Origin: an uncultured Acetatifactor sp.
Lineage (GTDB): Bacteria; Bacillota; Clostridia; Lachnospirales; Lachnospiraceae
Assembly (NCBI GenBank): GCA_910578185.1
Contig: CAJTPN010000005.1
Span: forward strand, 3,632-67,631
Length of the DNA: 64,000 nucleotides
Direction: 5' to 3'
In this document: positions 28,547-36,316 of the stretch, in pieces
Numbering within the stretch: the stretch's first letter is position 1
Layout of the letters: each line of letters begins with the position of its first letter
Program-made: the position numbers and the translations under genes
The notes under the pieces: model-generated
The model's database searches: none
Seen by the model: the letters and a program-made list of their open reading frames with translations, nothing else
What the model was told of the DNA's origin: nothing

Positions 28547-29431
28547 ATGGATCGAAAAGCAGTTGCCAGAGAAACAATGAGAATTATGGAAAACGGATAT
28601 TACGAAATCGGCAAGTCTAACATACAGATTAAAAACCAACAGGAACGCTCCGTACAAGACAGTTTTCTGCTGACGCCCGCACAAGGCGAGGCATTGCTTG
28701 AAAAATACCCCGAAATCTCCAACATGGAGCATCCAAACAGGCCTGTTTCACATGTCGTCCATGTCTGGAACTGTTCTACAGTGGACGCCATTATAAAACT
28801 TTTTAACGAAAACACTCATGACATTGCAGGCCTTGCCCCTGACGAAGCCACCTTGAAAAATACCAAAATTGCAGTTCTCAATTTCGCCAGCGCCAAAAAT
28901 CCCGGAGGCGGTTTCCTAAACGGAGCCATGGCCCAGGAAGAAAGCCTGGCAGCTTCAAGCTGTCTCTACCAGACTTTGACTGCCCACGAAGCGTATTACC
29001 AAAACAACAGGGCCTGTAAATCCATGATGTATACAAATCACGCCATTTTTTCTCCAGAAGTGGTCTTTTTCCGAAACGGGAAATTTAATTTACTGGAAAA
29101 ACCGGTCACTGCCTCCGTACTCACCCTGCCTGCCGTGAATATGGGGCAGGTCAGACTGAAAGGAGAAGATGTGTCTCTGGCAGAGCAGACTATGCGGACA
29201 AGGATGAAACTGGCCCTTGCCATATTCGCCCAGCAGGGCTGTCGATACCTGGTTCTGGGCGCTTACGGATGCGGCGTATTCCGAAATGACCCCATAAAAG
29301 TTGCCTCCTGGTGGAAAGAGCTTCTGGATACATGCTTCCCCCAATATTTTGAGTCCATTGTTTTCGCGGTCTTAGATCGGTCGGCCAATCTATCTTGCAT
29401 CCAGCCCTTCCTGGATATCTTTGAATGCTGA
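28547..29431 (+). CDS. TIGR02452 family protein (bacterial PARG-like macrodomain hydrolase)
   Basis: The 294-residue protein carries the poly(ADP-ribose) glycohydrolase signature NPGGGFLNGAMAQEESL at about residues 120-136 (GGG-x6-QEE), and the ADP-ribose loop LGAYGCGVFRNDP near residue 240. The N-terminal part MDRKAVARETMRIMENGYY matches the DUF2263 segment of TIGR02452 proteins. Bacterial relatives hydrolyse ADP-ribose polymers. It stands alone between oppositely oriented genes; a gene for NAD salvage lies 1.9 kb downstream. AAAGGA sits 7 nt before the ATG. Confidence 0.88.
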   Translation: MDRKAVARETMRIMENGYYEIGKSNIQIKNQQERSVQDSFLLTPAQGEALLEKYPEISNMEHPNRPVSHVVHVWNCSTVDAIIKLFNENTHDIAGLAPDEATLKNTKIAVLNFASAKNPGGGFLNGAMAQEESLAASSCLYQTLTAHEAYYQNNRACKSMMYTNHAIFSPEVVFFRNGKFNLLEKPVTASVLTLPAVNMGQVRLKGEDVSLAEQTMRTRMKLALAIFAQQGCRYLVLGAYGCGVFRNDPIKVASWWKELLDTCFPQYFESIVFAVLDRSANLSCIQPFLDIFEC

Positions 29432-29468
29432 TATACCCGGGCATGTCTGAAAACTGCCCCGACTTGGC

Positions 29469-30635
29469 TCATCGCTGGCAGGAGGACACACCTTGGCCAA
29501 ACTTTTCTCTGGTTTTGACCATGCGCTCTGCAATCCTCACGCCGAAGGGGCAGCGGCTTTCACAGCCCCTGCATCCGATACATGCGTCTGCATTTGCGGT
29601 AAGCTGTTTGTAGTGCGCTGTTAAAGTATCCGGAACCTGCTCCTGCATGGTCGCCAGATCATACAGCTTATTCACCATAGCGATGTCGATTCCCGCCGGG
29701 CAGGGAGCGCAATGACCGCAGTAAGTACATTGGCCATAATAGCCATGCCGCGGCGCCTTTGCCAGTATGCTGGCGTAATCTTTTTCTTCCATGGTTGCGG
29801 TTTCATAGGCAACGGCTTCCTCCACATGCTCCACCGTATCAAAGCCTACCATGATACTTGCAACAGAGGGTCTTGTCAGCGCGTAATGAATACACTGTAC
29901 AGGTGTCAGCGCCACGCCAAAAGGCGAACGATTGGCAGAGAAGAGCCTTCCGCCTGCGTACCCCTTCATAACCGTAATTCCCACCTGATTTCGTTCGCAA
30001 ATCCTGTACAGTTCCGCCCGTTTGGGATCAATCCCTCCCAGATTCTCCTCGTACCTCTCTGCAAAATAATCATCCAGATGCTCGGTGGCGGGCAGCATGT
30101 CAAAGGCAGGATTTACACTGAACAAAAACATTTCAATTTCACCGCTCTCAGCCGCCAGCTTCCCCACCGCCGGGTTATGTGTGCTGAGACCAATGTGATG
30201 AATACGTCCTTCCTCCTTCAGCTGCTTTACATAGCGGTAAAATTCTCCCTCCATAATTCGATGAAATTCCGCCGGTTCGTCTACAAAATGGATCATCCCC
30301 AAATCTATGTAATCCGTTCCCAGTCGATTGAGCAGATCTTCAAAAGCGATTTTCACCGGTTCCAGTTCTCTTGTACGCACATACTGACCGTTCTGCCAGG
30401 TAGAACCGATATGCCCTTGAATATACCACTTTTCCCGTCGGCCCGCCAGCGCCTTTCCAATATTGGTTCGCACATTTGGTTCCGACATCCAGCAGTCCAA
30501 AATGTTTATGCCCCTTTCCTCACAGCGGGCAACCACCTGTTCCACCTCTTCCCGTGAATGGCGCTCCAGCCATTCTCCGCCCAGGCCAATCTCACTGACA
30601 CAAAGTCCTGTTTTCCCTAATTTTCGATATTGCAT
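29469..30635 (-). CDS. Aldo/keto reductase with C-terminal 2[4Fe-4S] ferredoxin domain
   Basis: The 388-residue protein has a (beta/alpha)8 aldo/keto reductase domain (MQYRKLGKTGLCVSEIGLGG; DYIDLGMIHFVD with the active-site His) and a C-terminal ferredoxin domain with CTYCGHCAPCP and CIGCRGCESRCP. Two members of the usual Asp-Tyr-Lys-His tetrad are not where expected: the D-T-A-x-x-Y segment reads DCWMSEPN, and the Lys strand reads WYIQGHIGS. Catalysis may therefore differ from NADPH-dependent reductases. No redox partner gene is adjacent. Confidence 0.85.
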   Translation of the reverse strand: MQYRKLGKTGLCVSEIGLGGEWLERHSREEVEQVVARCEERGINILDCWMSEPNVRTNIGKALAGRREKWYIQGHIGSTWQNGQYVRTRELEPVKIAFEDLLNRLGTDYIDLGMIHFVDEPAEFHRIMEGEFYRYVKQLKEEGRIHHIGLSTHNPAVGKLAAESGEIEMFLFSVNPAFDMLPATEHLDDYFAERYEENLGGIDPKRAELYRICERNQVGITVMKGYAGGRLFSANRSPFGVALTPVQCIHYALTRPSVASIMVGFDTVEHVEEAVAYETATMEEKDYASILAKAPRHGYYGQCTYCGHCAPCPAGIDIAMVNKLYDLATMQEQVPDTLTAHYKQLTANADACIGCRGCESRCPFGVRIAERMVKTREKFGQGVSSCQR

Positions 30636-30775
30636 AAGCAGTCTCCTATTTTAAAATCTGGATATGAAATAATCTAATTACCGTATCTGAATTATATTAT
30701 CATTTTCCCCAGAGTAATTCAAGCAGTTTTACACCATATTGTTTCTCTTGTATACCGTATTCTCCGGATAATTCA

Positions 30776-30805
30776 TTAGACTTTGCCCCTTGGTTATGTT
30801 ATAAT
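30776..30805 (+). promoter_or_regulatory. Possible promoter upstream of the pncB region
   Basis: TTAGAC (30776-30781) and a consensus TATAAT (30800-30805) are 18 nt apart on the plus strand. The next intact gene is pncB, 480 nt downstream. The bases in between hold the sequence ACTGCGTTCCT twice (near 30843 and 30881) and a coiled-coil gene fragment. Confidence 0.5.
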
Positions 30806-30993
30806 TAAAATCATGTAACAGCTAGACCGCCCGCGAAATAACAACTGCGTTCCTATGGCGCTTATGGCCGTCCTGCAATCACTGCGTTCCTTTTGAACGT
30901 CAAAACATATTTTCCTTTGTTTTTTGACGATATATTAAAAAATATAATGTATGTGCTTACAAACCGGAAGATCAACACAGTGAGTGAAAAATC

Positions 30994-31167
30994 ATGACAT
31001 TGACAAATGAAGATTTACAGGCTATCTCATCTTTGATACAACCAATACACAGTCGGCTTGACAGCATTGAGCACCGCCTTGAAAAAGTCGAGTCCGAAGT
31101 ATCCGCCCTCAAGGTTGGTCAGACAGAACTGAAAAAGCAATCTGTAGCTTGTCGCATGGGGTATCTG
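30994..31167 (+). pseudogene. Fragment of a coiled-coil protein gene
   Basis: The frame begins MTLTNEDLQAISSLIQPIHS and continues with heptad-like LDSIEHRLEKVESEVSAL, a start seen in small coiled-coil proteins of gut Clostridia. After about 50 codons the coiled-coil character is lost. The remaining frame (to 31326) is rich in Arg and Cys and overlaps pncB by 41 nt, which suggests a frameshift or truncation. I see no function. It could also be a short intact peptide. Confidence 0.4.
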
Positions 31168-31285
31168 TACCGACGACAAAAGCCGACCAGAAAGCGGACG
31201 CCTGAATGCCTGAGCAGAATTGCATGCTATATTTTTGCTTCAGCTAATACAATCTTAAAAACCATTTTCCAAAAAGGAGAGAAAC

Positions 31286-32740
31286 ATGGACAGACAAAAT
31301 CTTACCCTGATGACGGATCTCTATGAGCTTACCATGATGCAGGGCTATTACAAAAATAAGACCCAAAACGAAACGGTTATCTTTGATGCCTTTTACCGCA
31401 ATAATCCCTGTGCCGGCGGCTATGCAATCTGCGCCGGGCTTGAACAAGTCATCCAATACATAAAAGAGCTGCGCTTTGACAAGGAAGACATCGACTATTT
31501 ATCCTCTCTTGGAATTTTCCGGCCTGATTTCCTGGAATATCTTCGGAGCTTTCGTTTTTCTGGAGACATCTATGCCATTCCCGAAGGTACTGTCATGTTC
31601 CCCAGAGAACCGATTATCAAAGTGATTGCTCCTATTATGGAAGCCCAGTTGGTAGAGACGGCCATTTTGAACATCATCAACCATCAAAGCCTTATTGCCA
31701 CCAAGGCTGCCAGAGTCTGCTATGCGGCCCAGGGAGACGGAATCATGGAATTCGGCCTGCGCCGCGCCCAAGGTCCTGACGCAGGTACTTATGGTGCAAG
31801 GGCCGCCATGATCGGAGGCTGCATTGGTACCAGCAACGTACTCTGCGGACAGCTTTTTGATGTACCGGTAAAAGGCACTCACGCCCACAGCTGGATTATG
31901 AGCTTTCCTGACGAATATACAGCATTCAAAACTTATGCTGATATGTACCCAAGTGCCTGTATTCTCCTGGTGGATACCTATGATACCCTGAAGTCAGGCG
32001 TTCCAAATGCCATCCATGTCTTCACAGAAATGCGCCGGGAAGGAATACCCCTTACCTTCTATGGCATCAGATTAGACAGCGGAGACCTGGCTTACCTTTC
32101 CAAAAAAGCGCGCAAAATGCTGGATGAGGCTGGCTTCCCAGATGCAATCATCTCCGCATCCAACGACCTGGACGAATATCTTATAGACAGTTTAAAAGCC
32201 CAGGGCGCGGCAATCACCTCATGGGGTGTTGGAACGAACCTGATCACCTCCAAAGATAACCCCTCTTTCGGAGGCGTATATAAACTGGCAGCGATTCGAG
32301 ATGAGGACGGTCAGTTTGTTCCCAAGATCAAGCTTTCGGAAAACAGTGAAAAGATCACTAATCCAGGTAACAAGAAAATATATCGTATCTACGAAAAAGA
32401 AACAGGAAAACTCAAAGCAGACTTGATTTGTCTCGAAGAAGAGGTGTACGATGAATCCGAAGACCTGGTACTTTTCGATCCTATGGAACCTTGGAAAAAG
32501 ACCCGTCTAAAAGCAGGAACCTACAGTCTCCGCTTGCTGATGAAACAGATTTTTCAAAAGGGTGAATGTTGCTACACCTCTCCAAAGGTGATGGATATCC
32601 GCGAGTATTGTCAAAAAGAGCTTGGCACTCTCTGGGATGAGACAAAACGTCTGGTCAATCCTCACCAGGTTTATGTAGACCTGTCGCAAAAGCTTTATGA
32701 TACCAAAATGGAATTATTGGAAAAAATGGGAGAAAAATAG
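31286..32740 (+). CDS. pncB: Nicotinate phosphoribosyltransferase
   Basis: The 484-residue protein starts MDRQNLTLMTDLYELTMMQGYY and contains FGLRRAQGPDAG (around the phosphorylatable-histidine region of the family) and YGIRLDSGDLAYLS, typical of the long Gram-positive NAPRTase. It converts nicotinate and PRPP to nicotinate mononucleotide in NAD salvage. AAAAGGAGAGAAAC precedes the ATG. Codon use and length are normal. Confidence 0.94.
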   Translation: MDRQNLTLMTDLYELTMMQGYYKNKTQNETVIFDAFYRNNPCAGGYAICAGLEQVIQYIKELRFDKEDIDYLSSLGIFRPDFLEYLRSFRFSGDIYAIPEGTVMFPREPIIKVIAPIMEAQLVETAILNIINHQSLIATKAARVCYAAQGDGIMEFGLRRAQGPDAGTYGARAAMIGGCIGTSNVLCGQLFDVPVKGTHAHSWIMSFPDEYTAFKTYADMYPSACILLVDTYDTLKSGVPNAIHVFTEMRREGIPLTFYGIRLDSGDLAYLSKKARKMLDEAGFPDAIISASNDLDEYLIDSLKAQGAAITSWGVGTNLITSKDNPSFGGVYKLAAIRDEDGQFVPKIKLSENSEKITNPGNKKIYRIYEKETGKLKADLICLEEEVYDESEDLVLFDPMEPWKKTRLKAGTYSLRLLMKQIFQKGECCYTSPKVMDIREYCQKELGTLWDETKRLVNPHQVYVDLSQKLYDTKMELLEKMGEK

Positions 32741-32773
32741 CCAAATTACCTCTCATCCCTGCTTTAAAAGTTC

Positions 32774-32811
32774 CCGGGCTGCCGCACGTTACACCATGTG
32801 CCGCAGCCCGG
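32774..32811. terminator. Bidirectional hairpin between pncB and spoVT
   Basis: CCGGGCTGCCGCAC pairs with GTGCCGCAGCCCGG (one mismatch) around a short loop. It lies between two convergent genes and could end both transcripts, though the flanking T runs are short. Confidence 0.65.
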
Positions 32812-32820
32812 ATTCTATAT

Positions 32821-33366
32821 CTACTGCTCCATCTGTCTGCCCAGAAAGCCTGCCGCAGACAGCAAAAGTTTCTGTTCCACCTCGCCCATTCGGCCCTTGT
32901 TATCATTCTGCAGCAACACCACACTGCCGATAATATCCCCTTCGCAAAGGATTGGTGCAATGGCCTCATGCTGATACTCGTCGCCTCCCTCGTCACAGAT
33001 GGATACAAAGCTCCTGTCTCCCCGGGAGGCCATAATGGTTTCTCTGTTGTGAATTTTCTCGTCCATCTGCCTGCTTACGGATTTATTTACCATCTGTTTA
33101 TAGCCGCCTGCCGCTGCTATAAACTGATCCCTGTCCGCGATCAAAGCAGCATGCCCGGAAACCTGAGCCAGGCTCTCCGCATACTGTCTGGCAAAAGTAG
33201 TCATTTCGCCGATGGGAGAATATTTTTTCAAAATAACCTGTCCTTCCCTGTCCGTAAAAATCTCTAGCGGATCTGATTCCCTGATATGGAGCGTCCTGCG
33301 GATCTCCTTGGGGATAACAATCCTTCCCAAATCATCTATTCTTCTGACAATTCCTGTTGCCTTCAT
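32821..33366 (-). CDS. spoVT: Stage V sporulation protein T (SpoVT)-like regulator
   Basis: The 181-residue protein has the N-terminal AbrB-type swapped-hairpin DNA-binding domain (MKATGIVRRIDDLGRIVIPK) and a C-terminal GAF-like domain (AALIADRDQFIAAAGG, IGSVVLLQND). This is the SpoVT layout; in Bacillus it tunes forespore sigma-G genes and spore quality. The length equals the usual 178-181. GGAGG lies 9 nt before the ATG. Together with the clostridial gene set it indicates a spore former. Confidence 0.92.
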   Translation of the reverse strand: MKATGIVRRIDDLGRIVIPKEIRRTLHIRESDPLEIFTDREGQVILKKYSPIGEMTTFARQYAESLAQVSGHAALIADRDQFIAAAGGYKQMVNKSVSRQMDEKIHNRETIMASRGDRSFVSICDEGGDEYQHEAIAPILCEGDIIGSVVLLQNDNKGRMGEVEQKLLLSAAGFLGRQMEQ

Positions 33367-33753
33367 AGTTACTTTCCTCCATTTTCATGTCTACCTGGAA
33401 CTCTTTATCATCGGATGTGGAGTTAGTATCTGTAAAAAAAGGAATTATATACAAAAGAATGATATATACTTTTTCGAAACTTTTCTTTTATGAATTTACC
33501 TGAATATCCCCAAAATACAATTAGCGGTTCAGCCATGCCGAAACCGCTAACGAATTCCCCTTTTCAAGGATTATTATAATATGACACTACTGCCATGTAA
33601 AGGGAAAGCCATCGACAAATAATGACAACTATCGTGGCCTCACCCCATAAATATAGCGGTATATAGTTTTTGAGACACTATATACCGCTACATTATTCCG
33701 CCAATCGACTACATCCAAATTACGGATTTACGTTCAGCCTTAAATATTTAAAC
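33367..33753. other. Intergenic region between spoVT and the YD-repeat surface protein
   Basis: No gene is visible. On the minus strand TATAAT at 33450-33445 could be the -10 of spoVT. Two hairpins share the core TAGCGGT/ACCGCTA: TTAGCGGTT at 33521-33529 with AACCGCTAA at 33542-33550, and a longer one at 33654-33690 described separately. Confidence 0.5.
33654..33690 (-). terminator. Perfect 14-bp hairpin downstream of the YD-repeat surface protein
   Basis: TAGCGGTATATAGT at 33654-33667 and its exact reverse complement at 33677-33690 enclose a 9-nt loop, 64 nt past the stop at 33754. The T run is poor (TATATTTATGG), so the terminator role is likely but not certain. Confidence 0.55.
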
Positions 33754-36048
33754 TTAATTACCATATTGATTGTACCGATATTCCGTCTCCACAATTTGCT
33801 TCAGCGCATCGTTTCCGTCATAGGTATAATCCGTCATTATGTGCGTGATCTTATTCGTGGGATAAGCTGTTGTATCATAATCCGTCCGATACTCTACCAC
33901 ACCGTATTCTCCATACTTCGTATAACGCACCGGCGTAGCCCCGCTTCTGATATACTCGTATCCTGATGCCAGACTGCCGTCTGCGTTCCAGATCATAACT
34001 GATCTTTCATAACTGTGATTCATATATCGAGTGTAATTATATACAGTTTCCCGAACTTTACGGGAATCGTCGGCATCCCCATCATACTCCACGCAATATG
34101 TGCAGTTGCCGTATGCGTCATACTCATAGGTCTTCTCCCATACCGTAGAATCCCTGTTAGCCTCATGTTTGCCATATGTCTCCACAACCATGTTTCCTGC
34201 CGCATTATATTGATAAGCATAAAAGTTCTTGTAAGTCTCCTTGTTATTGCTTACGGTGAAGATACTGGTCTGCAGCAGGTTCCCCAATGCATTCCAATAG
34301 CTTCTCTCTATCTGCGTCTTGACACCCCTGCCGTTATAGGTGGTAACACCTGTCAGATTTCCTTTGTCGTCATAAGTGTAATCCTTGGAATAACTTTTGG
34401 AAGAGTCCTGCCTGTCCGTATAAACGATCCTTGTCTTCCTTCCGTCGTCATAGGTATATTCATAGGTTTGAATCGGCGTACTGTTCTTGTTGTAAATAAT
34501 CTTTCTTTCAAGATTGCCATCATTATCATATGCGTAGTCAATGGCGCCTCTCAAGCTGCCGTTTGCGGAAGAAGTAACCTCCTGGGTCTTCCTTCCCCTG
34601 CGGTCATATGTATAGGTCACATAATAATCAACCTGGCCGCTGGCAGTTTTATAGGTAATCTTTACCGGATCCCATACATAGTTGGCAGGCGCATTGCCCT
34701 CAGACCCTTCCAGCACACCGGTATCCTTGTTAAAGTTATACTCAATCCCATCTATGGTGACGGTTCCCTTTATCATGGCTCCCGTATTCAGGTCAAAATA
34801 ATATCTTTTTCCGTCTTTCAGGCTCCACCCCTTTACCATATGGCCATACTTGTCATAACGCACCCATTTACCGCCGTTGGATTCCTGGTAAACGTCCTTA
34901 TCAACCGCCATCCTGCCGTGTTCACTGGCATCCAGCCAATACCAGGCCTTAGAAGCAGGATCATATATTTCTTTGCCCCGGCCTTCCGTTCCCTGACGCT
35001 TTCCGCCTTCATACCAGTAATTTCCGCCGTCAATGGTGCGCCACTTTTGGTTCAAAGCGATTCCCGTCGAATCGTCAAACGCGCATTCCACTTTGTCGAT
35101 GACCCTGAGCCCGTGTACTCTTTTACCGTCTACCATATCATAATAATAGGTATTAACCGTACCGTTATCCAGGGTCTCGCTATACCACCCCTTCGTCATG
35201 GCGCCGGTAATCCCGTCATAATGATACCAAGACTTATCATCAAGTTTAAAATGTCCTTTTATCATGCGGCCGTTTGCGTCGTAACGCACCCATTTTTCGC
35301 CCTTATCCATGTAGACATCCTTGTTGACCGCCATTTTGCCCCGGGCGTCGGCATCCAGCCAGTACCATGCCTGGGAGGAGGGGTCATATATTTCCTTGCC
35401 CCGGCCTGTGGTTCCCTGGCGTACACCGCCCTCATACCAATACTTTCCTCCGTTGATATCCCGCCACTGCATGTCCAGTCCAACACCTGTATAAATGTCG
35501 AAATAACAGATATCGTTTCCAATGACTGCTTCGCCCTTCTTCATGATACCCGTATCAAGATCATAAAAATACGCACGAACAGAATTATCTTCTGTCACAT
35601 AAAACCAGCCCTTGATCATAACTCCTGTGGTCTCGTCAAACCGATACCAGGCGTTATTTTGATAGTGCTCTCCCTTAATCATGGCGCCGGTCACCTGATC
35701 AAATCGGTACCAGTACCCATTCTGATAGCTGTCTCCTTTTATCATATGACCGTTTGCGTCATAGCGAACCCACTTGTCGTCCTCTTCCATATAGACGTCC
35801 TTGCTGACCGCCATTTTACCGTTTTCCGCCGCATCCAGCCAATACCAACTGTCAGATCCCGGATCATAAATTTCTTTCCCCCGGCCTGTGGTTCCCTGAC
35901 GCACACCGTTTTCATACCAATACTTCGCGCCATTTTCCTCATACCAGCCATTTACCGGCGGTGTCGCAGCAGCGGAAGTTATCTTCAGCCCTGCGAACAG
36001 CATAACTGCCGACAGTATGCCCAGCGTACTTAATAACATTCGCTTCAT
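33754..36048 (-). CDS. Secreted protein: three RGKEIYDP wall modules plus C-terminal YD-repeat region
   Basis: The 764-residue protein has a signal peptide (residues 1-27, ending in TSAAA). Then come three copies of a ~140-residue aromatic-rich unit whose core RGKEIYDP lies near residues 55, 215 and 355. In each, WYWLD, KDVY, KWVRYD and MIKG follow in order, and then short repeats like WYRFDETTGVMIKG that resemble choline/cell-wall-binding repeats. Residues ~465-764 are YD-type repeats (YTYDRRGRKT, YAYDNDGNLERK, YTYDDKGNLTGV, YEYDAYGNC), as in RHS/teneurin-like shells but without a toxin tip or core domain. It is probably a wall-attached surface protein; its partner is unknown. Confidence 0.75.
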   Translation of the reverse strand: MKRMLLSTLGILSAVMLFAGLKITSAAATPPVNGWYEENGAKYWYENGVRQGTTGRGKEIYDPGSDSWYWLDAAENGKMAVSKDVYMEEDDKWVRYDANGHMIKGDSYQNGYWYRFDQVTGAMIKGEHYQNNAWYRFDETTGVMIKGWFYVTEDNSVRAYFYDLDTGIMKKGEAVIGNDICYFDIYTGVGLDMQWRDINGGKYWYEGGVRQGTTGRGKEIYDPSSQAWYWLDADARGKMAVNKDVYMDKGEKWVRYDANGRMIKGHFKLDDKSWYHYDGITGAMTKGWYSETLDNGTVNTYYYDMVDGKRVHGLRVIDKVECAFDDSTGIALNQKWRTIDGGNYWYEGGKRQGTEGRGKEIYDPASKAWYWLDASEHGRMAVDKDVYQESNGGKWVRYDKYGHMVKGWSLKDGKRYYFDLNTGAMIKGTVTIDGIEYNFNKDTGVLEGSEGNAPANYVWDPVKITYKTASGQVDYYVTYTYDRRGRKTQEVTSSANGSLRGAIDYAYDNDGNLERKIIYNKNSTPIQTYEYTYDDGRKTRIVYTDRQDSSKSYSKDYTYDDKGNLTGVTTYNGRGVKTQIERSYWNALGNLLQTSIFTVSNNKETYKNFYAYQYNAAGNMVVETYGKHEANRDSTVWEKTYEYDAYGNCTYCVEYDGDADDSRKVRETVYNYTRYMNHSYERSVMIWNADGSLASGYEYIRSGATPVRYTKYGEYGVVEYRTDYDTTAYPTNKITHIMTDYTYDGNDALKQIVETEYRYNQYGN

Positions 36049-36254
36049 AAATTTGCCACCCTTTCTCTCTTAACTTCCGAAAGACCCAATGTCTTCCACA
36101 TTTATTATATATCACATTTCCTCAAATTGCCAGATTGTCAATCATATTTAAGGGAAAATTAAGACTTCCTCATATGGGGCAAAATGGCATATGATTAGCG
36201 CCTCCATTTTTCGGTTGACGAAAAGCGGAGACGTACTCAGCTGGCTAAAGCCAA

Positions 36255-36304
36255 TAAAAAGAGCTGATACGGCAATAACAAAACGTCATCGCCGCAGCAG
36301 CTCT
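36255..36304 (-). terminator. Rho-independent terminator of the first GH43-like gene
   Basis: On the minus strand AGAGCTG pairs with CAGCTCT, with an inner CGGC/GCCG stem, followed by TTTTTATT. It begins 13 nt past the stop codon at 36317. Confidence 0.75.
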
Positions 36305-36316
36305 CTTTTACCATTG

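Noticed and set aside
34015..36033. 672-codon plus-strand open frame
   Set aside because: It is the antisense of the repetitive YD/wall-module gene; its peptide is a hydrophobic repeat artefact with no domain, and no ribosome site precedes it.
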